64,000 nucleotides of DNA from Vibrio maritimus (GCA_003263775.1 JYJJ01000067.1:124001-188000), one strand, 5' to 3'. Counted from the stretch's first letter, positions 47,891 through 58,389 are shown. Numbers and translations: made by a program. The notes: generated by a model from the letters alone, not told the origin.

Positions 47891-48739
47891 CTATTTTCGT
47901 ACCAAGCGAATTTCCACTCGGCGATTTTTGTCACGCCCCTCTGGGGTCGCGTTATCGTATTTAGGGTAGCGGTCGCCGTGACCACGGATCTCAATCATCG
48001 ATTTGGAAACACCATTTTCAACGAACCATTCAGCAACATCTGACCCTCTCTGTTTTGAGATTTGCAAATTGGCCACGGAATCCCCTGAGTTATCGGTGTA
48101 ACCATCAATAAGCACTCTGACGATTTTGTTATCCCGTTTGATAAGAGCGCTGATGTCATTAATGATCTGCTTTTGGGTCGCGGTAAGCTGTGTCGAGCCA
48201 CGGGCAAACAACAGTTCAACTTGGCGAGCGTGCTGAAAATTCACTGGCGGCAAGGCAAAGCGACACTGATTAAACTCACTCAATGCTCGATTAAAATGTG
48301 TGGTCGGGAAATAGACATCAAAATCCATCGCATTGACGTTAAACCATGCCCCGCCAGCCATGTCGGCGAGCAGCAAGTCAGCCCCATCTCGCGTCACCAG
48401 TTGTGTTCCACGCTGACGTACATTCTCTATGGTGGTGGTCGAATAGGACTTAGCGATCCCCCACACAGGTTCCGTAGTATTAAAAGACGTCGATTTCGGC
48501 AAAGCGCGCACGCCGCGTTTCTCGACGCCGACTTCCAGCGGCTGTGATGCGACCAAAGAAAACTGAACTCGAAATCCCGTATGGGGATCGCTCGCCGCTA
48601 ATATGCAGCGATCCACACTGGACTCGAACTGCCACTGCACCGCATCAAAAGGCACAATGTACTTTTGAGCAAAGCCCACAGTTGGCCAAATCAGCAGGCC
48701 AATGATGGTGAGGTGAGTAAACAAAGCCAGACGTTTCAT
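47891..48739 (-). CDS. motY: Lateral MotY, T-ring protein
   Basis: Periplasmic protein that holds stators around the rotor in Vibrio. 282 residues: signal peptide (1-24), an N-terminal MotY domain (YIVPFDAVQWQFESSVDRCIL; two cysteines, at ILAASD and CRFALPP) and a C-terminal OmpA-like peptidoglycan-binding domain (VLIDGYTDNSGDSVANLQISKQRG). It lies between flgL and fliE on the same strand. Confidence 0.92.
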   Translation of the reverse strand: MKRLALFTHLTIIGLLIWPTVGFAQKYIVPFDAVQWQFESSVDRCILAASDPHTGFRVQFSLVASQPLEVGVEKRGVRALPKSTSFNTTEPVWGIAKSYSTTTIENVRQRGTQLVTRDGADLLLADMAGGAWFNVNAMDFDVYFPTTHFNRALSEFNQCRFALPPVNFQHARQVELLFARGSTQLTATQKQIINDISALIKRDNKIVRVLIDGYTDNSGDSVANLQISKQRGSDVAEWFVENGVSKSMIEIRGHGDRYPKYDNATPEGRDKNRRVEIRLVRK

Positions 48740-48759
48740 CGCTTCCCTTAAATCAAACG

Positions 48760-49639
48760 CTAAATCAGATCAAACAGTGAGATACCAGAGACTCGCGCAA
48801 AGGTTTTTTGCGTCGCCTCAAGGGCAATCATGCCTTGATTTAGCTCAGTCGATGCTTCGGCATAGTCCAGCTCTTCCAAACTGGTGGTCACCGTTTCAGC
48901 GAAAAACACCATATCGATGCTGGTCTCTTTCTGCCTATCCAATGAATTGTATTGACTACCAATATCCGTCAGAGATTGCAGCAAGGTCTGGTGCACTTGT
49001 TGATTACTGTTCAACGCCGTATCGAGCGCAGTTTCAAATCCCGCGGTGGCTGTCTCAAGCTCTGCGATCGCCGCATCGAGATCGGTAAAATGGCATTGCT
49101 TCCTATCACATCGGAAATAGTTAAGTTGCTGTTCACATAGAGGTCATCACCCACTTTGGTTTGACGATAGTCCCGTTGGCGTTGAAGGCATAGCTGACCG
49201 TATCAATCGCCGGGTTGAAAATGTCGGTACCAGAGAACAAATAGCTGCCATCGTTTTTTTGATTGAGCGTGGTTAACATCTCCGTCTTAAGCGAATTCAG
49301 CTCCAATACAATCCCCGCACGACTCTCGGTATCTAACGTGCCATTTTTACCTTGCAGTAATAGCTCGTTTACTTGCTGAGACAGCTCTTCAAGCGTATTG
49401 ATGTTGGTTTCATAGCGGGTCAGTTGCGACTGAACATTCTCAATGTTGCGTTGATACTGCTGGTTATCCGAGATGTTCTTTTTCAATCCTTCAAGGCGCA
49501 CTGCTGCAATGGGATCATCAGAAAGGTGATTGAGCTTTTTACCCGTCGACATCTGCTCAAACACTCGATTGAGGCGAATATTATTATCCATTAATGCGCG
49601 CTGCATGATGGAGTTAAACTGTGAGTCGGTCACACGCAT
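48760..49639 (-). CDS. flgL: FlgL, hook-filament junction protein HAP3 (two frame breaks)
   Basis: Second junction protein, 293 residues after repair. N-terminal MRVTDSQFNSIMQRALMDNN and MSTGKKLNHLSDDPIAAVRL are typical; C-terminal EELDYAEASTELNQGMIALEATQ matches flagellin-type ends. Frame breaks near 49165 (restoring TIVRQTKVGDDLYVNSNL) and near 49091 (restoring NAIFTDLDAAIAELETA). Follows flgK by 11 nt. Confidence 0.92.
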
Positions 49640-49650
49640 GAACTCTCTCC

Positions 49651-51044
49651 CTAGAAGGCTTGCAATAAGGTTTGAAACATTTGATTCGCCGTACTTATCA
49701 CCTTCATATTGGCTTCGTACGCATTGAGATAGAGCAGCATGCTTGCAGCCTCTTCATCGGAGTTAACCGCGCTAACGCTATCTCTTATCACTTGAGCATC
49801 ATCTAAACTGATTTGGGCGGCCGTCGACTCACTCTCGGCTTGGCGGGTAAATATACCAATGTCACCCAAAAGCCTGAATACGCGCTATACAGTGTTTTTC
49901 CTGCGACGGAGCCGATGCTTAGACTCTTTTGTGACAGCATGGAAAGTTCGGTAAGCTTGCTGCCATCTCCGGGCGCACTTGGGTTTGCGGCAAAAGCGAG
50001 CTTCTCTGGTGTCAGATTGGGATTAATCGCAATTGAGGATGCTTCACTACCCGGGGTAACAATAAATAGATCGCTATCAGGACTATTGAGCTGAGTGCCA
50101 TCGAGTACATAGCCGCCATCAAGCACGGTATTGACCTCTGTGCTTAGCGCACTCGCCATATCGTTCAATAGCGCTTTTATCGGTTCATATTGCTCAGTTT
50201 TTAGTGCGGCAATCGCGCCCATTTCACCGCCTAAAGAAGCATCGACCGGGGTAAGCATCGACTGAAATTGAATATTAAGATCGGTGCTGTAGGGATCGCC
50301 GCTACTCAAATCACGTTCCAGCGTTGCAGAGTAACCGTTAATGACCATTGGCTGTCCATTGGGTGTAGACACTTCAACACCACCAGACTCCAAATAGATA
50401 ACCTGAATGTCCACCGACTTAGCTAACTCATTAAGATGTTTGTCCATCGAATCTTGAAGCCCTGACACACTCTTTCCGAGCAGCGCATCTTCTTGCAGCT
50501 GGGTGTTAAGTTTGGCGATGCTTTCCAGTTGACTGTTCACATTGGTGACCAGGGCACCATAGCGCTCACTTTGTGCCGCTTGCTGCTGATTTAACTGTGT
50601 AGAGACAGCGTTAAACTGCTGCGCCAGCGCACTGGCGTTCGTCAACACTTGCTGGCGAAACGCCAAACTCTCCGGCGACACGCTGGCTTCATCAATGGCG
50701 GCGAAGAAGTTATTTAGCCCTGAGGTTAAACTTAAGCCTTCCGCGCCAAGCATGTTTTCCAGATTCGATAAGCCCTCAAAGTAGGTTTGACTGTACTGGG
50801 CAAGCTCATTCGATTCGCGTAGGCGATTAATACTCGACTGCTCTGCAATTCGAATCACACTGCCAACTTCAACCCCGCCTCCGAGATTGATACCATTGAC
50901 GAAGTTTCCCGACGATGTGGCATTGAAACTGACGATCTGCCTGCTGTAACCCGGCGTGTTAACGTTCGCAGTATTCTGCGCGGTGGTGTTGAGTGCCACT
51001 CGATTGGCAAGCACACCTGTAAGTCCAATGTTGACCATGCCCAT
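49651..51044 (-). CDS. flgK: FlgK, hook-filament junction protein HAP1 (one frame break)
   Basis: 464 residues after repair. N-terminal NIGLTGVLANRVALNTTAQNTANVNTPGYSRQ is diagnostic. The C-terminal end shows DEEAASMLLYLNAYEANMKVI. The frame breaks near 49865 in a T run; one added T gives SGFLGDIGIFTRQAESES. The start overlaps the flgJ stop (TAATG). Confidence 0.94.
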
Positions 51045-51691
51045 TAGCGCAGTCCTCCAAGATTAATGACCGTATGCAGGGCAGCGCTATGATGTGCATC
51101 TGCTCGTGCTTGTTCGTTGCTTGTATTCATGAGGGAGTGCGCTTGATTGGCGCCGTCAGTTGGCACTCGTGACGCCAACTGCTGATAAATCATTTCTGCG
51201 AGGCCAAATTGAGATTGGCGACTGATCGTTTGTGCAAGCTGCGCATCTAACATGCCTTGAAACAGGTTCGACGATTTGGTGGACAGTGGATTGTCTTCGT
51301 TACTCAAGGCTTCACTGGCAGCACGCATGCGCTTGAGCATCGACTGTATAAACAGCGCCTCGAATTGCTGCGCCGCGGCCATCAAGCCTTGTTGGCTGTT
51401 GTCGTATTTAAGTGAGTTTAGTGATTGCTGGTCGAGATAAAATGATTTATCCGATATCGTAGAACTAGGCTCTTGGGAGGTGCCAGTTGTTGCCTGATTG
51501 TTTTTCTCTGCTGGTTTGGCTTCAATCTGTTTGACGATGTCGACAAACGCCTCATTGTCATTTTGAAGCTGATTAAGACTATGGTTTTCAAGGCCATGTG
51601 CGGCATTGGGAGACACCTTCACACCACCCGTTGCAAAGGCATCCAGCACTGAGTTTTTGTGGATTATCGCGAGGGCATTGGAATCAATCAT
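51044..51691 (-). CDS. flgJ: FlgJ, rod-capping protein without muramidase domain
   Basis: 215 residues. It has the rod-binding domain (LMAAAQQFEALFIQSMLKRMRAA, then SQFGLAEMIYQQL) near residues 100-185. The C-terminal glucosaminidase domain of Salmonella/polar FlgJ (about 150 further residues) is absent, and the frame is intact to the stop. The peptidoglycan hole for this rod must be made by another enzyme. Confidence 0.92.
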   Translation of the reverse strand: MIDSNALAIIHKNSVLDAFATGGVKVSPNAAHGLENHSLNQLQNDNEAFVDIVKQIEAKPAEKNNQATTGTSQEPSSTISDKSFYLDQQSLNSLKYDNSQQGLMAAAQQFEALFIQSMLKRMRAASEALSNEDNPLSTKSSNLFQGMLDAQLAQTISRQSQFGLAEMIYQQLASRVPTDGANQAHSLMNTSNEQARADAHHSAALHTVINLGGLR

Positions 51692-52845
51692 ATCACCACC
51701 AGTTCCCCGTTAATCGCCCCGACTTCGTCCAGCGCCTGTAAGATCTGCATTAACGCTTCTGGCGTAGCGCCAATGTTGTTAATCGCATCGACGATCTCTT
51801 GCAAATTGGTGCCTGGAGGCCAAACCATGGTGGTGCCATCATCTTCATCTACGGCAATTTGAGTGTTTTGTACAACAGCCGTTTCGCCTGCGGTGTTAAA
51901 CGCCCCACCAGGTTGCGAGACTGACTCAGATTCTAAGACTGTGACAGTAATACCGCCTTGGCTCACAGCCGCTTCGCTGACCGTAACACGCTGGCTTATC
52001 ACCACAGTACCGGTACGAGAGTTGAACACCACTTTCGGTGACTTGCGACCTTCTTCTATTTCCAGTTCCTGGATCATGGCAACAAACATCACCCTATCTT
52101 CACTGTCGATAGGGGCGGATATTTCCACCTGGCCCTTATTGAGCGCTTTAGCCACCTGACCACCAAAGGTTTGGTTAATGGCTTTAGAGATGTTGAGCGC
52201 AGTCTGATAGTTTGGGTGTCTCAATTGAAGACGAATCGTTGGGTCACGATCGACCCCTGTAGAAATAACACGCTCTAACGTCGCTCCATTGGGTATGCGT
52301 CCAACCGTTGGCGTATTGCGAGTCACGCTAGTACCATTTTCACCCGTCGCATTAAAGCCACCAACGACCAGACTGCCCTGAGCCACGGCATAAACCTCCC
52401 CATCAATGCCTCGAAGGGGAGTCAAAAGCAGCGTTCCTCCGCGCAAACTCTTGGCATCACCTAAGGAAGACACGGTCACCGAAACTAACTGTCCTGGCCC
52501 CATGTGGGGCTCAATCGCCGCAGTGACGCTGACTGCTGCAACATTTTTCAATTTCGGATTAGTTGAATCATCGAGCTGTACACCAAACTGCTTGATCATA
52601 TTCACCACCGATTGCTGGGTGAATTTCACTTGAGATTTGTCCCCAGAACCATCCAGCCCGACGACTAAACCATAGCCAATAAGCTGGTTTTGTCTGTCGC
52701 CATACACATCCGCCACTTCTGAAATCGGGCGCGCCGCGAGCGTTTCCATCGTCATCAAAAGCAGAACTACTATGGCCAACCAACGAACGACCTTTGCCAA
52801 TAGGCAAGACATGGAACGGGAAGATAGCCTATCTGTCATATTCAT
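51688..52845 (-). CDS. flgI: FlgI, flagellar P-ring protein
   Basis: Forms the peptidoglycan ring. Signal peptide (hydrophobic LAIVVLLLMTMETLAA), then ARPISEVADVYGDRQNQLIGYGLVVGLDGSGDK, the family signature. Start taken at ATG 52845, which overlaps the flgH stop (TAATG); 385 residues. A longer upstream in-frame start would run into flgH. The C terminus ends EALMQILQALDEVGAINGELVVI, typical. Confidence 0.95.
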   Translation of the reverse strand: MNMTDRLSSRSMSCLLAKVVRWLAIVVLLLMTMETLAARPISEVADVYGDRQNQLIGYGLVVGLDGSGDKSQVKFTQQSVVNMIKQFGVQLDDSTNPKLKNVAAVSVTAAIEPHMGPGQLVSVTVSSLGDAKSLRGGTLLLTPLRGIDGEVYAVAQGSLVVGGFNATGENGTSVTRNTPTVGRIPNGATLERVISTGVDRDPTIRLQLRHPNYQTALNISKAINQTFGGQVAKALNKGQVEISAPIDSEDRVMFVAMIQELEIEEGRKSPKVVFNSRTGTVVISQRVTVSEAAVSQGGITVTVLESESVSQPGGAFNTAGETAVVQNTQIAVDEDDGTTMVWPPGTNLQEIVDAINNIGATPEALMQILQALDEVGAINGELVVI

Positions 52846-53585
52846 TAGAATGGCATCCATGGTGAGGTAAAGAACTGAGTCAACCAACCTGCGGTATTAC
52901 TGTCGGCAAACGCACCGCGCCCGGCATAAGTAATACGAGCATCGGCAATGCGCTGTGACGACAAGGTATTATCTGCTTGGATGTCATCCACTCGAACATT
53001 TCCTGTCAAGCGGATATATTCATCCCCTTGGTTGAGCTTGAGCCACTTTTCACCGCGCACTCTCAGCACTCCATTTGGCAGAACATCGTACACAGTAACC
53101 GTAATAGAACCGGTCAGGCGGTTACCTTGGGTCGATGCAGCTGCGCCATCAAAATCACGGGAAGCTTCCAGTGATGCTGCGCCTTCAGCGTAAGTCGTTG
53201 AACCTAACGTTGGTGCGGCAACCGCAACATTGGACTCTTTACCAAACTGAGTGGAGGCACTTTTATCCGACTCGGTCTTCTCGTCTAGCACCACCGTCAA
53301 AATGTCTCCAATTCGATAAGCTCTGCGATCTTGGAACAGCGTCATCGCAGTTTTTCCCGTGTAGAGACTGCCTTTGCTTACCCGGGTTACTTGATAATCC
53401 AGATCTGGCGGAGCGTAAGCTTCATCATCAGGCGATGGAGGGATAAACTCTTGCTGACGACCCGCGCAGCCGGATAGGTTGATCACCAACAGCGCCACCA
53501 CCGCCAGAAAATAAATGGCGCCGATTGCGTGTCGTTTTTCTATCACGCCGGATGTTTTGGGCGCTTGCTCGTCTTGCTTAGCCAT
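52845..53585 (-). CDS. flgH: FlgH, flagellar L-ring lipoprotein
   Basis: Outer-membrane ring protein, up to 246 residues. A lipobox LSGC lies at about residue 40, so the start may be internal (an Met-Ala-containing N-terminal extension of about 20 residues is unusual). Signatures: SLYTGKTAMTLFQDRRAYRIGDILTVVLDE and LNQGDEYIRLTGNVRVDDIQADNT. Directly upstream of flgI. Confidence 0.93.
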   Translation of the reverse strand: MAKQDEQAPKTSGVIEKRHAIGAIYFLAVVALLVINLSGCAGRQQEFIPPSPDDEAYAPPDLDYQVTRVSKGSLYTGKTAMTLFQDRRAYRIGDILTVVLDEKTESDKSASTQFGKESNVAVAAPTLGSTTYAEGAASLEASRDFDGAAASTQGNRLTGSITVTVYDVLPNGVLRVRGEKWLKLNQGDEYIRLTGNVRVDDIQADNTLSSQRIADARITYAGRGAFADSNTAGWLTQFFTSPWMPF

Positions 53586-53636
53586 ACGTCCCCCTACCTC
53601 GATACTGCCGATCTGCTCAATACTCTGTTCTATGTG

Positions 53637-54422
53637 TTAAGACTGCTGTGCGATGTATTGCAGCATTTCATCTGCTGCACTCACCATCTTGGCGCTCATT
53701 TCATAAGCGCGCTGCGTGGCAATCATGTCGACCATCTCCTCGACGACCTGCACATTAGAGCCCTCCAATGCCCCCTGCTTAAGCTGACCTGAGCCTTCTG
53801 TCCCCGCCACCAGCTCTACCGCTTCACCAGAGCCCTCTGTTTCAGCAAACAGATTCCCGCCCTGCGCCGCAAGACCGGCCGGATTCATAAATTTCACTAT
53901 GGTAATTTGCCCTAGCGCTTCTGGATTGACCTGACCTGGAATGGTCGCTGTCGCCACGCCATCGGCAGTAATACTGACTAAGGTCGCCTCTGGCGGCACG
54001 ACTACTTCCGGAATTAACGGATAGCCTTGAGTGTTGACCAATTGGCCGTCTGAGTTAGTGTGAAATTGACCATTTCGGGTATAGAGCAGCTCGCCATCCG
54101 AGTTTTCAATTTGGAAGAAACCATCACCCAAAATAGCGATATCGAACTGTTGGTTGGTGTTTTGTACATTACCTTGGGTAAAGACTTTTTCAGTACCAAC
54201 GACACGAACGCCGTTGCCCAGCTGTATCCCTGTTGGGTGCTCATTGAGCTCGGTGGTTTCGGTACCCGCCTGTTTGTCGACACTATAAAACAAGTCTTCA
54301 AACACCACGCGGTCACGCTTAAACCCTACCGTGTTAATGTTGGCGAGGTTGTTGGAAATCGCGGTCATCTTGGCATCTTGTGCCGCCATCCCAGTTTTTG
54401 ATATCCATAATGCGCTGTGCAT
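53637..54422 (-). CDS. flgG: FlgG, distal rod protein
   Basis: 261 residues. N terminus HSALWISKTGMAAQDAKMTAISNNLANINTVGFKRDR and C terminus EMVDMIATQRAYEMSAKMVSAADEMLQYIAQ are the family hallmarks. Intact; 11 nt after flgF and 51 nt before flgH. Confidence 0.97.
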   Translation of the reverse strand: MHSALWISKTGMAAQDAKMTAISNNLANINTVGFKRDRVVFEDLFYSVDKQAGTETTELNEHPTGIQLGNGVRVVGTEKVFTQGNVQNTNQQFDIAILGDGFFQIENSDGELLYTRNGQFHTNSDGQLVNTQGYPLIPEVVVPPEATLVSITADGVATATIPGQVNPEALGQITIVKFMNPAGLAAQGGNLFAETEGSGEAVELVAGTEGSGQLKQGALEGSNVQVVEEMVDMIATQRAYEMSAKMVSAADEMLQYIAQQS

Positions 54423-54433
54423 AACAGCCTTCC

Positions 54434-55167
54434 TTAAGCTTTAAGTAGCTTGTTTCCAATTTGAGCAATTTCGTCCGCCGACGCCATCACTTCAATTTGC
54501 ATCTCGTACTGACGAGTGAGAGACATAATGCTCACCAACTCTTCCAAACTGGAGACGTTACTGGCCTCCAAATAGCCCGATCGAACCTGAACGGTAAAGT
54601 CTCCATTCAACTCCTCGCCGTTCTTCGCCACAAAGTGGCCACTGGCATGCATGGTCATTTGCTCATATTCTGGCTTCACTAATTTCAATGCGCCCACTTC
54701 CAGCGAGGCTTCGCCGCCGATTGGCGTAACAGAAACCAATCCGTTGCTGCTGATAGACACAAACTCAAAATCTGGCAGCACCATAGGGCCTTCGGTTGAC
54801 ATCACGCGTCGCCCACCGAGGTAGAGCTGCCCTTGACCATCCAGCGAAAGTTTCCTGCCCGGCTGTAAAGCTCCGCCGGTTCATTCTCCAAGCCTTCTAA
54901 GGTGAAGAAGCCCTCACCATTGATGGACACATCAAGCGGCCTGTCAGTGCGAATGTCTTCCCCTTGGCTAAAGTTGTTCACGGCAGAGTTGGTGCGCGAG
55001 GTTACCGAGGTTAAAAAGCCAGATCCCTCGAGACGCATAGGTGTCGAGTGCTCCATCAAAGCTTTAAACCCTATTGTGTCCGCATGAGAGAGGTTATTGG
55101 CACGCACATGCTGAGCGAGCATGGTTCGCTCAGCCCCTTTGGCGGCACTAAACAGTATCGGGTTCAT
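54434..55167 (-). CDS. flgF: FlgF, proximal rod protein (one frame break)
   Basis: 244 residues after repair. N terminus PILFSAAKGAERTMLAQHVRANNLSHADTIGFKA, middle DVSINGEGFFTLEG, C terminus VSIMSLTRQYEMQIEVMASADEIAQIGNKLL. The frame breaks near 54850 (one T missing, restoring GNFSLDGQGQLYLGGRRVM). Lies 4 nt after flgE. Confidence 0.93.
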
Positions 55168-55171
55168 CGTC

Positions 55172-56418
55172 TTACACCACGTTGAATAGGGCTTGAGTCA
55201 ACTGATCCGAAGTCGAGATGGATTTGGTATTGGCTTGATAGTTACGCTGCGCTGTCATCAAGGCTACCAGCTCTGAAGTCAGGTCCACATTCGACCCTTC
55301 TAAGGCGCCAGACGTTAAATCACCAAATACGCCACTACCCGCAGTACCAAGAACGGGCGTCCCTGAGCTAAAGCTTTGCAGCCAAGCGGTATCACTGGTT
55401 TTTATCAGGTTTTGAGGCGAGGCAAAATTAGCTAACACAACCTGCCCCTGAAGCTGAGACTGGCCGTTGGTGTAAGTCGCGTAGATTTTGCCATCGTTCT
55501 CCATACGAACGCTGGCATAGTCACCAGACGTATAGCCATTAGGGCTGTTTTTGGACACCACAAAGTCACTGCCGTATTGAGTGATACTGGCGAGGCTGAC
55601 GTTGATATTGAGGTTATTGGCAACGGGTGCGAGGGTAACCGGTACGTTATAGCTGCCATCACCTGTGAGTGAGCTACTCACCGCGGCTAAATCTAGCGTG
55701 CCATCATTGCCAAAAACAACGGTTTCCACATCAGCAGCATCGGCAGTACCGCTGCCATCTAGGTCAGCTTGAACCCCATCAACGTAGACGTAAAGGTTCC
55801 ATTCGTTGGTATTCGCAGTCTTAACAAAATACTGGCTTACCGTGTGTGGGTTACCCAATGAATCAAAAACCGGTGTCGTGTAGGAATGGTTATAGCTATT
55901 GGAATCGGTTGGGTCGAATGTTGCACTGGTCGGGACATTCTCTCGCGCATCCAAATTGGCAACAAACTCGATACTGTCTGTTTCCTTCGCCTGCAGGGAT
56001 GCAGTACTGATTTGCACCGTACCCACTGAGCCCAACATCAGGTTGTTGTTCTCATCGACCGAATAGCCTTTAAGGGCTGCGCCATTATTAGCAATGATCT
56101 GCCCGTCCGCGTTCATGTTAAAAATCCCTGAACGGGTATAAAGGGTTTGGCCTTTGTTGTCTTCGAGTACAAAAAAGCCGTTGCCACTTAATGCCATATC
56201 TAGGGAACGACCTGTCCCCGTGACTGTGCCACTTTTCTCAAAGTTTTGCGAAACACCCACTACTTCAACACCGCCCGCTTCACTACCACTGTACACAGAA
56301 GCAAACTCGGTACGTGACTCTTTGAAGCCTGTGGTTGATACATTCGCAATGTTGTTAGAGATGGTATTGAGTTCTGAGTTCGAGGCATTTAGCCACTCAA
56401 TGCAATACTAAAACTCAT
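55172..56418 (-). CDS. flgE: FlgE, hook protein (one frame break)
   Basis: 415 residues after repair. N terminus MSFSIALSGLNASNSELNTISNNIANVSTTGFK is restored by one T near 56391. The middle shows SLDMALSGNGFFVLEDNKGQ and the C terminus TSELVALMTAQRNYQANTKSIS. ATG 56418 has AGAGG upstream, and that ribosome binding site is part of a short hairpin (56427-56447). Confidence 0.95.
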
Positions 56419-56426
56419 AATGTCAT

Positions 56427-56447
56427 CCTCTTCATTCCATAAAGAGG
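56427..56447 (-). promoter_or_regulatory. Hairpin covering the flgE ribosome binding site
   Basis: CCTCTT (minus strand 56447-56442) can pair with AAGAGG (56432-56427); the second arm contains the flgE Shine-Dalgarno AGAGG, 8 nt from the ATG. The stem is only 6 bp, so the effect may be modest. Confidence 0.35.
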
Positions 56448-56571
56448 CTATCTCCTGGATCTGTGTCCCTAGGAGAACGACAGCCGTCATCTTACCTAAT
56501 AGAGCGCGAAAAAAGGTGCGCCAAAACGTTAACTAAACAGCGAAAATAACCAGCAGCCGCGCGGCAGTTCA

Positions 56572-57240
56572 TCAATTCTGCGCAAACGCCGCTACTTCAT
56601 AAAAGGCAACTTTGCCTATACCTTGCACCTGTAACTGACTGGTGCCATCAAGTGCCGGCGTGGTCACTTGTTCTACCACACCGTGCTGGAAAATCGTTGG
56701 TGAATAATCTTGACCGCTATCGACACTCACTCGCATTTGATAGCGGCCATTAAGCTGATGCTGATCGGCATCGATAGTAAAGCCTACTTTACCTGCCGAT
56801 TTTGGACCAAGCGGTATCGCGATAGCATTGCCTGCGCCGTCTAAAAGCTCAATCGTCACTGTGTTTGAGGGCGCTAGAAGCTCGATGTAACCTCGGTTGC
56901 TACTGCCAGGGCTCATCTCTAGCTGATCGCTGCGCACCGTGACATTTTTATCCACCAAGTTTGCTGTGCTGAGCACCTGTAAGTTGTCCAACATCGCCGT
57001 GTTGGATTGCATCAACTGAACCAAATTCTCGGTGCTCTCAACCTGTGAGAACTGCGCTAACTGAGCAACATACTCAGTCCCATCGGTTGGGTTGAGAGGA
57101 TCTTGGTTCTCAATTTGCGCCACCATTAAAGTGATGAACTCGTTTTTTAACGCTTCACCACTGTTTGGATTAGTTTGCGGTGCTGCGCTTGATGCGGACA
57201 CAATGCTGTTGACCTGAGCTGCCCCTGATATCGTAGCCAT
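56572..57240 (-). CDS. flgD: FlgD, hook-capping protein
   Basis: Scaffold for hook assembly, 222 residues. NEFITLMVAQIENQDPLNPTDGTEYVAQLAQFSQVE is the diagnostic N-terminal motif, followed by an Ig/tudor-like C-terminal half. Frame intact. A 153-bp gap follows before flgE. Confidence 0.96.
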   Translation of the reverse strand: MATISGAAQVNSIVSASSAAPQTNPNSGEALKNEFITLMVAQIENQDPLNPTDGTEYVAQLAQFSQVESTENLVQLMQSNTAMLDNLQVLSTANLVDKNVTVRSDQLEMSPGSSNRGYIELLAPSNTVTIELLDGAGNAIAIPLGPKSAGKVGFTIDADQHQLNGRYQMRVSVDSGQDYSPTIFQHGVVEQVTTPALDGTSQLQVQGIGKVAFYEVAAFAQN

Positions 57241-57286
57241 GTTTTGCCTACCTACTTAATTTAAAGGTTGCTATCGAGAGCTGCGA

Positions 57287-57739
57287 TCAGTTCCGCCACA
57301 ACCCAAGCAAGGATTGCTGCATCGATTTGGCATTACCCAGAACCTCCACGCTCGCCTCAAAGCTGCGCGTCGCTGACATCATATCGGCCATTTCGTTGAC
57401 CACGTTGATCCCTGAGTAATACACATACCCTTGTTCATTCGATAGCGGATTGTCTGGCTCGAATCGCTCCTCGGTGACCGAAGGCACTTCAATCACATCA
57501 GCGACCCGAATAGGTACAATACCCTGATGGCTGCCCTGAAGGCGTCCCTGATGCAACGACTGAGTCGCATCAAACTGGTTGTAAATGGATGAGAAGATAG
57601 GCTTTAGCGGTTTGTAGACCTTAGCGGGATCGCCCGACACCGAGTCTGCATTCGCCAAGTTACTGGAGATGGTATTAAGCCGAACGGTCTGAGCCGTCAT
57701 CGCTGACCCAGCCGTCTCATATATTCCGAAAAAAGACAT
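57287..57739 (-). CDS. flgC: FlgC, proximal rod protein
   Basis: 150 residues. N terminus GIYETAGSAMTAQTVRLNTISSNLANADSV and C terminus YYSGINVVNEMADMMSATRSFEASVEVLGNAKSM. Frame intact. Unusually it is separated from flgB by 198 bp. Confidence 0.95.
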   Translation of the reverse strand: MSFFGIYETAGSAMTAQTVRLNTISSNLANADSVSGDPAKVYKPLKPIFSSIYNQFDATQSLHQGRLQGSHQGIVPIRVADVIEVPSVTEERFEPDNPLSNEQGYVYYSGINVVNEMADMMSATRSFEASVEVLGNAKSMQQSLLGLWRN

Positions 57740-57937
57740 AGTATCCCTACTCTAGTTAGCCAATTTCACTCATTGCTGACGTTGTTATGTATTGTTCTCT
57801 GGCTGTAGATGCAAAACATGGCACCTACATGGATTGTTTCCGCACTCAATTGTTGTTTGTGAATGAGTGCTTTATAAATGACGCCTAGTGAAACATCCCG
57901 CCGTTTAATTCTGCCGATTTGAATGTCAGCCCAATTG
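57740..57937 (-). other. 198-bp gap between flgB and flgC
   Basis: These two genes are normally adjacent. On the minus strand one frame stays open for nearly 60 codons (from about 57950 to a TGA at 57766-57768), reading through IQIGRIKRRDVSLGVIYKAL and a Cys-containing hydrophobic patch. It has no credible start codon or ribosome binding site. I see no terminator; it may be a long untranslated spacer or a gene remnant. Confidence 0.4.
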
Positions 57938-58285
57938 CTACTGACCTTTAATCGCAGTCTTCAAACCATTGATTTTCGATTGCAAAAACGCAAGACTCTG
58001 GTGATAGTCCATCACATTTTTCGCGAACCGTGCTTGCTCTGCTTCTAGCTCGACAGTGTTACCATCACGAGTCCGTTGAACCGGTATTCGATACAACATT
58101 TGGCTGTCAATTTGCCAAGTTTTTCCCGTACCTATACCAGACATAATGGCATCAAACGAGACATCAACCGCCTTATAATTTGGGGTATCAACGTTGGCAA
58201 TGTTCGAGCTCAGTACAGAGGCTCTGTCCAACCTAAACTGCACCATTTGGGGATGTATCCCCAGCGCCTGATCCAAATCAATCAT
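57938..58285 (-). CDS. flgB: FlgB, proximal rod protein
   Basis: 115 residues. N-terminal half FRLDRASVLSSNIANVDTPNYKAVDVSFD is characteristic, and the C-terminal helix is FAKNVMDYHQSLAFLQSKINGLKTA. Start taken at ATG 58285, with GGGGA 6 nt upstream; ATG 58291 or a TTG at 58306 are alternatives. First gene of the flgB-flgL direction. Confidence 0.94.
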   Translation of the reverse strand: MIDLDQALGIHPQMVQFRLDRASVLSSNIANVDTPNYKAVDVSFDAIMSGIGTGKTWQIDSQMLYRIPVQRTRDGNTVELEAEQARFAKNVMDYHQSLAFLQSKINGLKTAIKGQ

Positions 58286-58389
58286 GTTCATTCCCCACAG
58301 TGCCAATGCCCCTTGATGTCTCCACTTTACGCCTCGCTAGCGTCAGATAAACCGCTAGAGCAATCGCTCTGAACTGAAATCATATAAAT

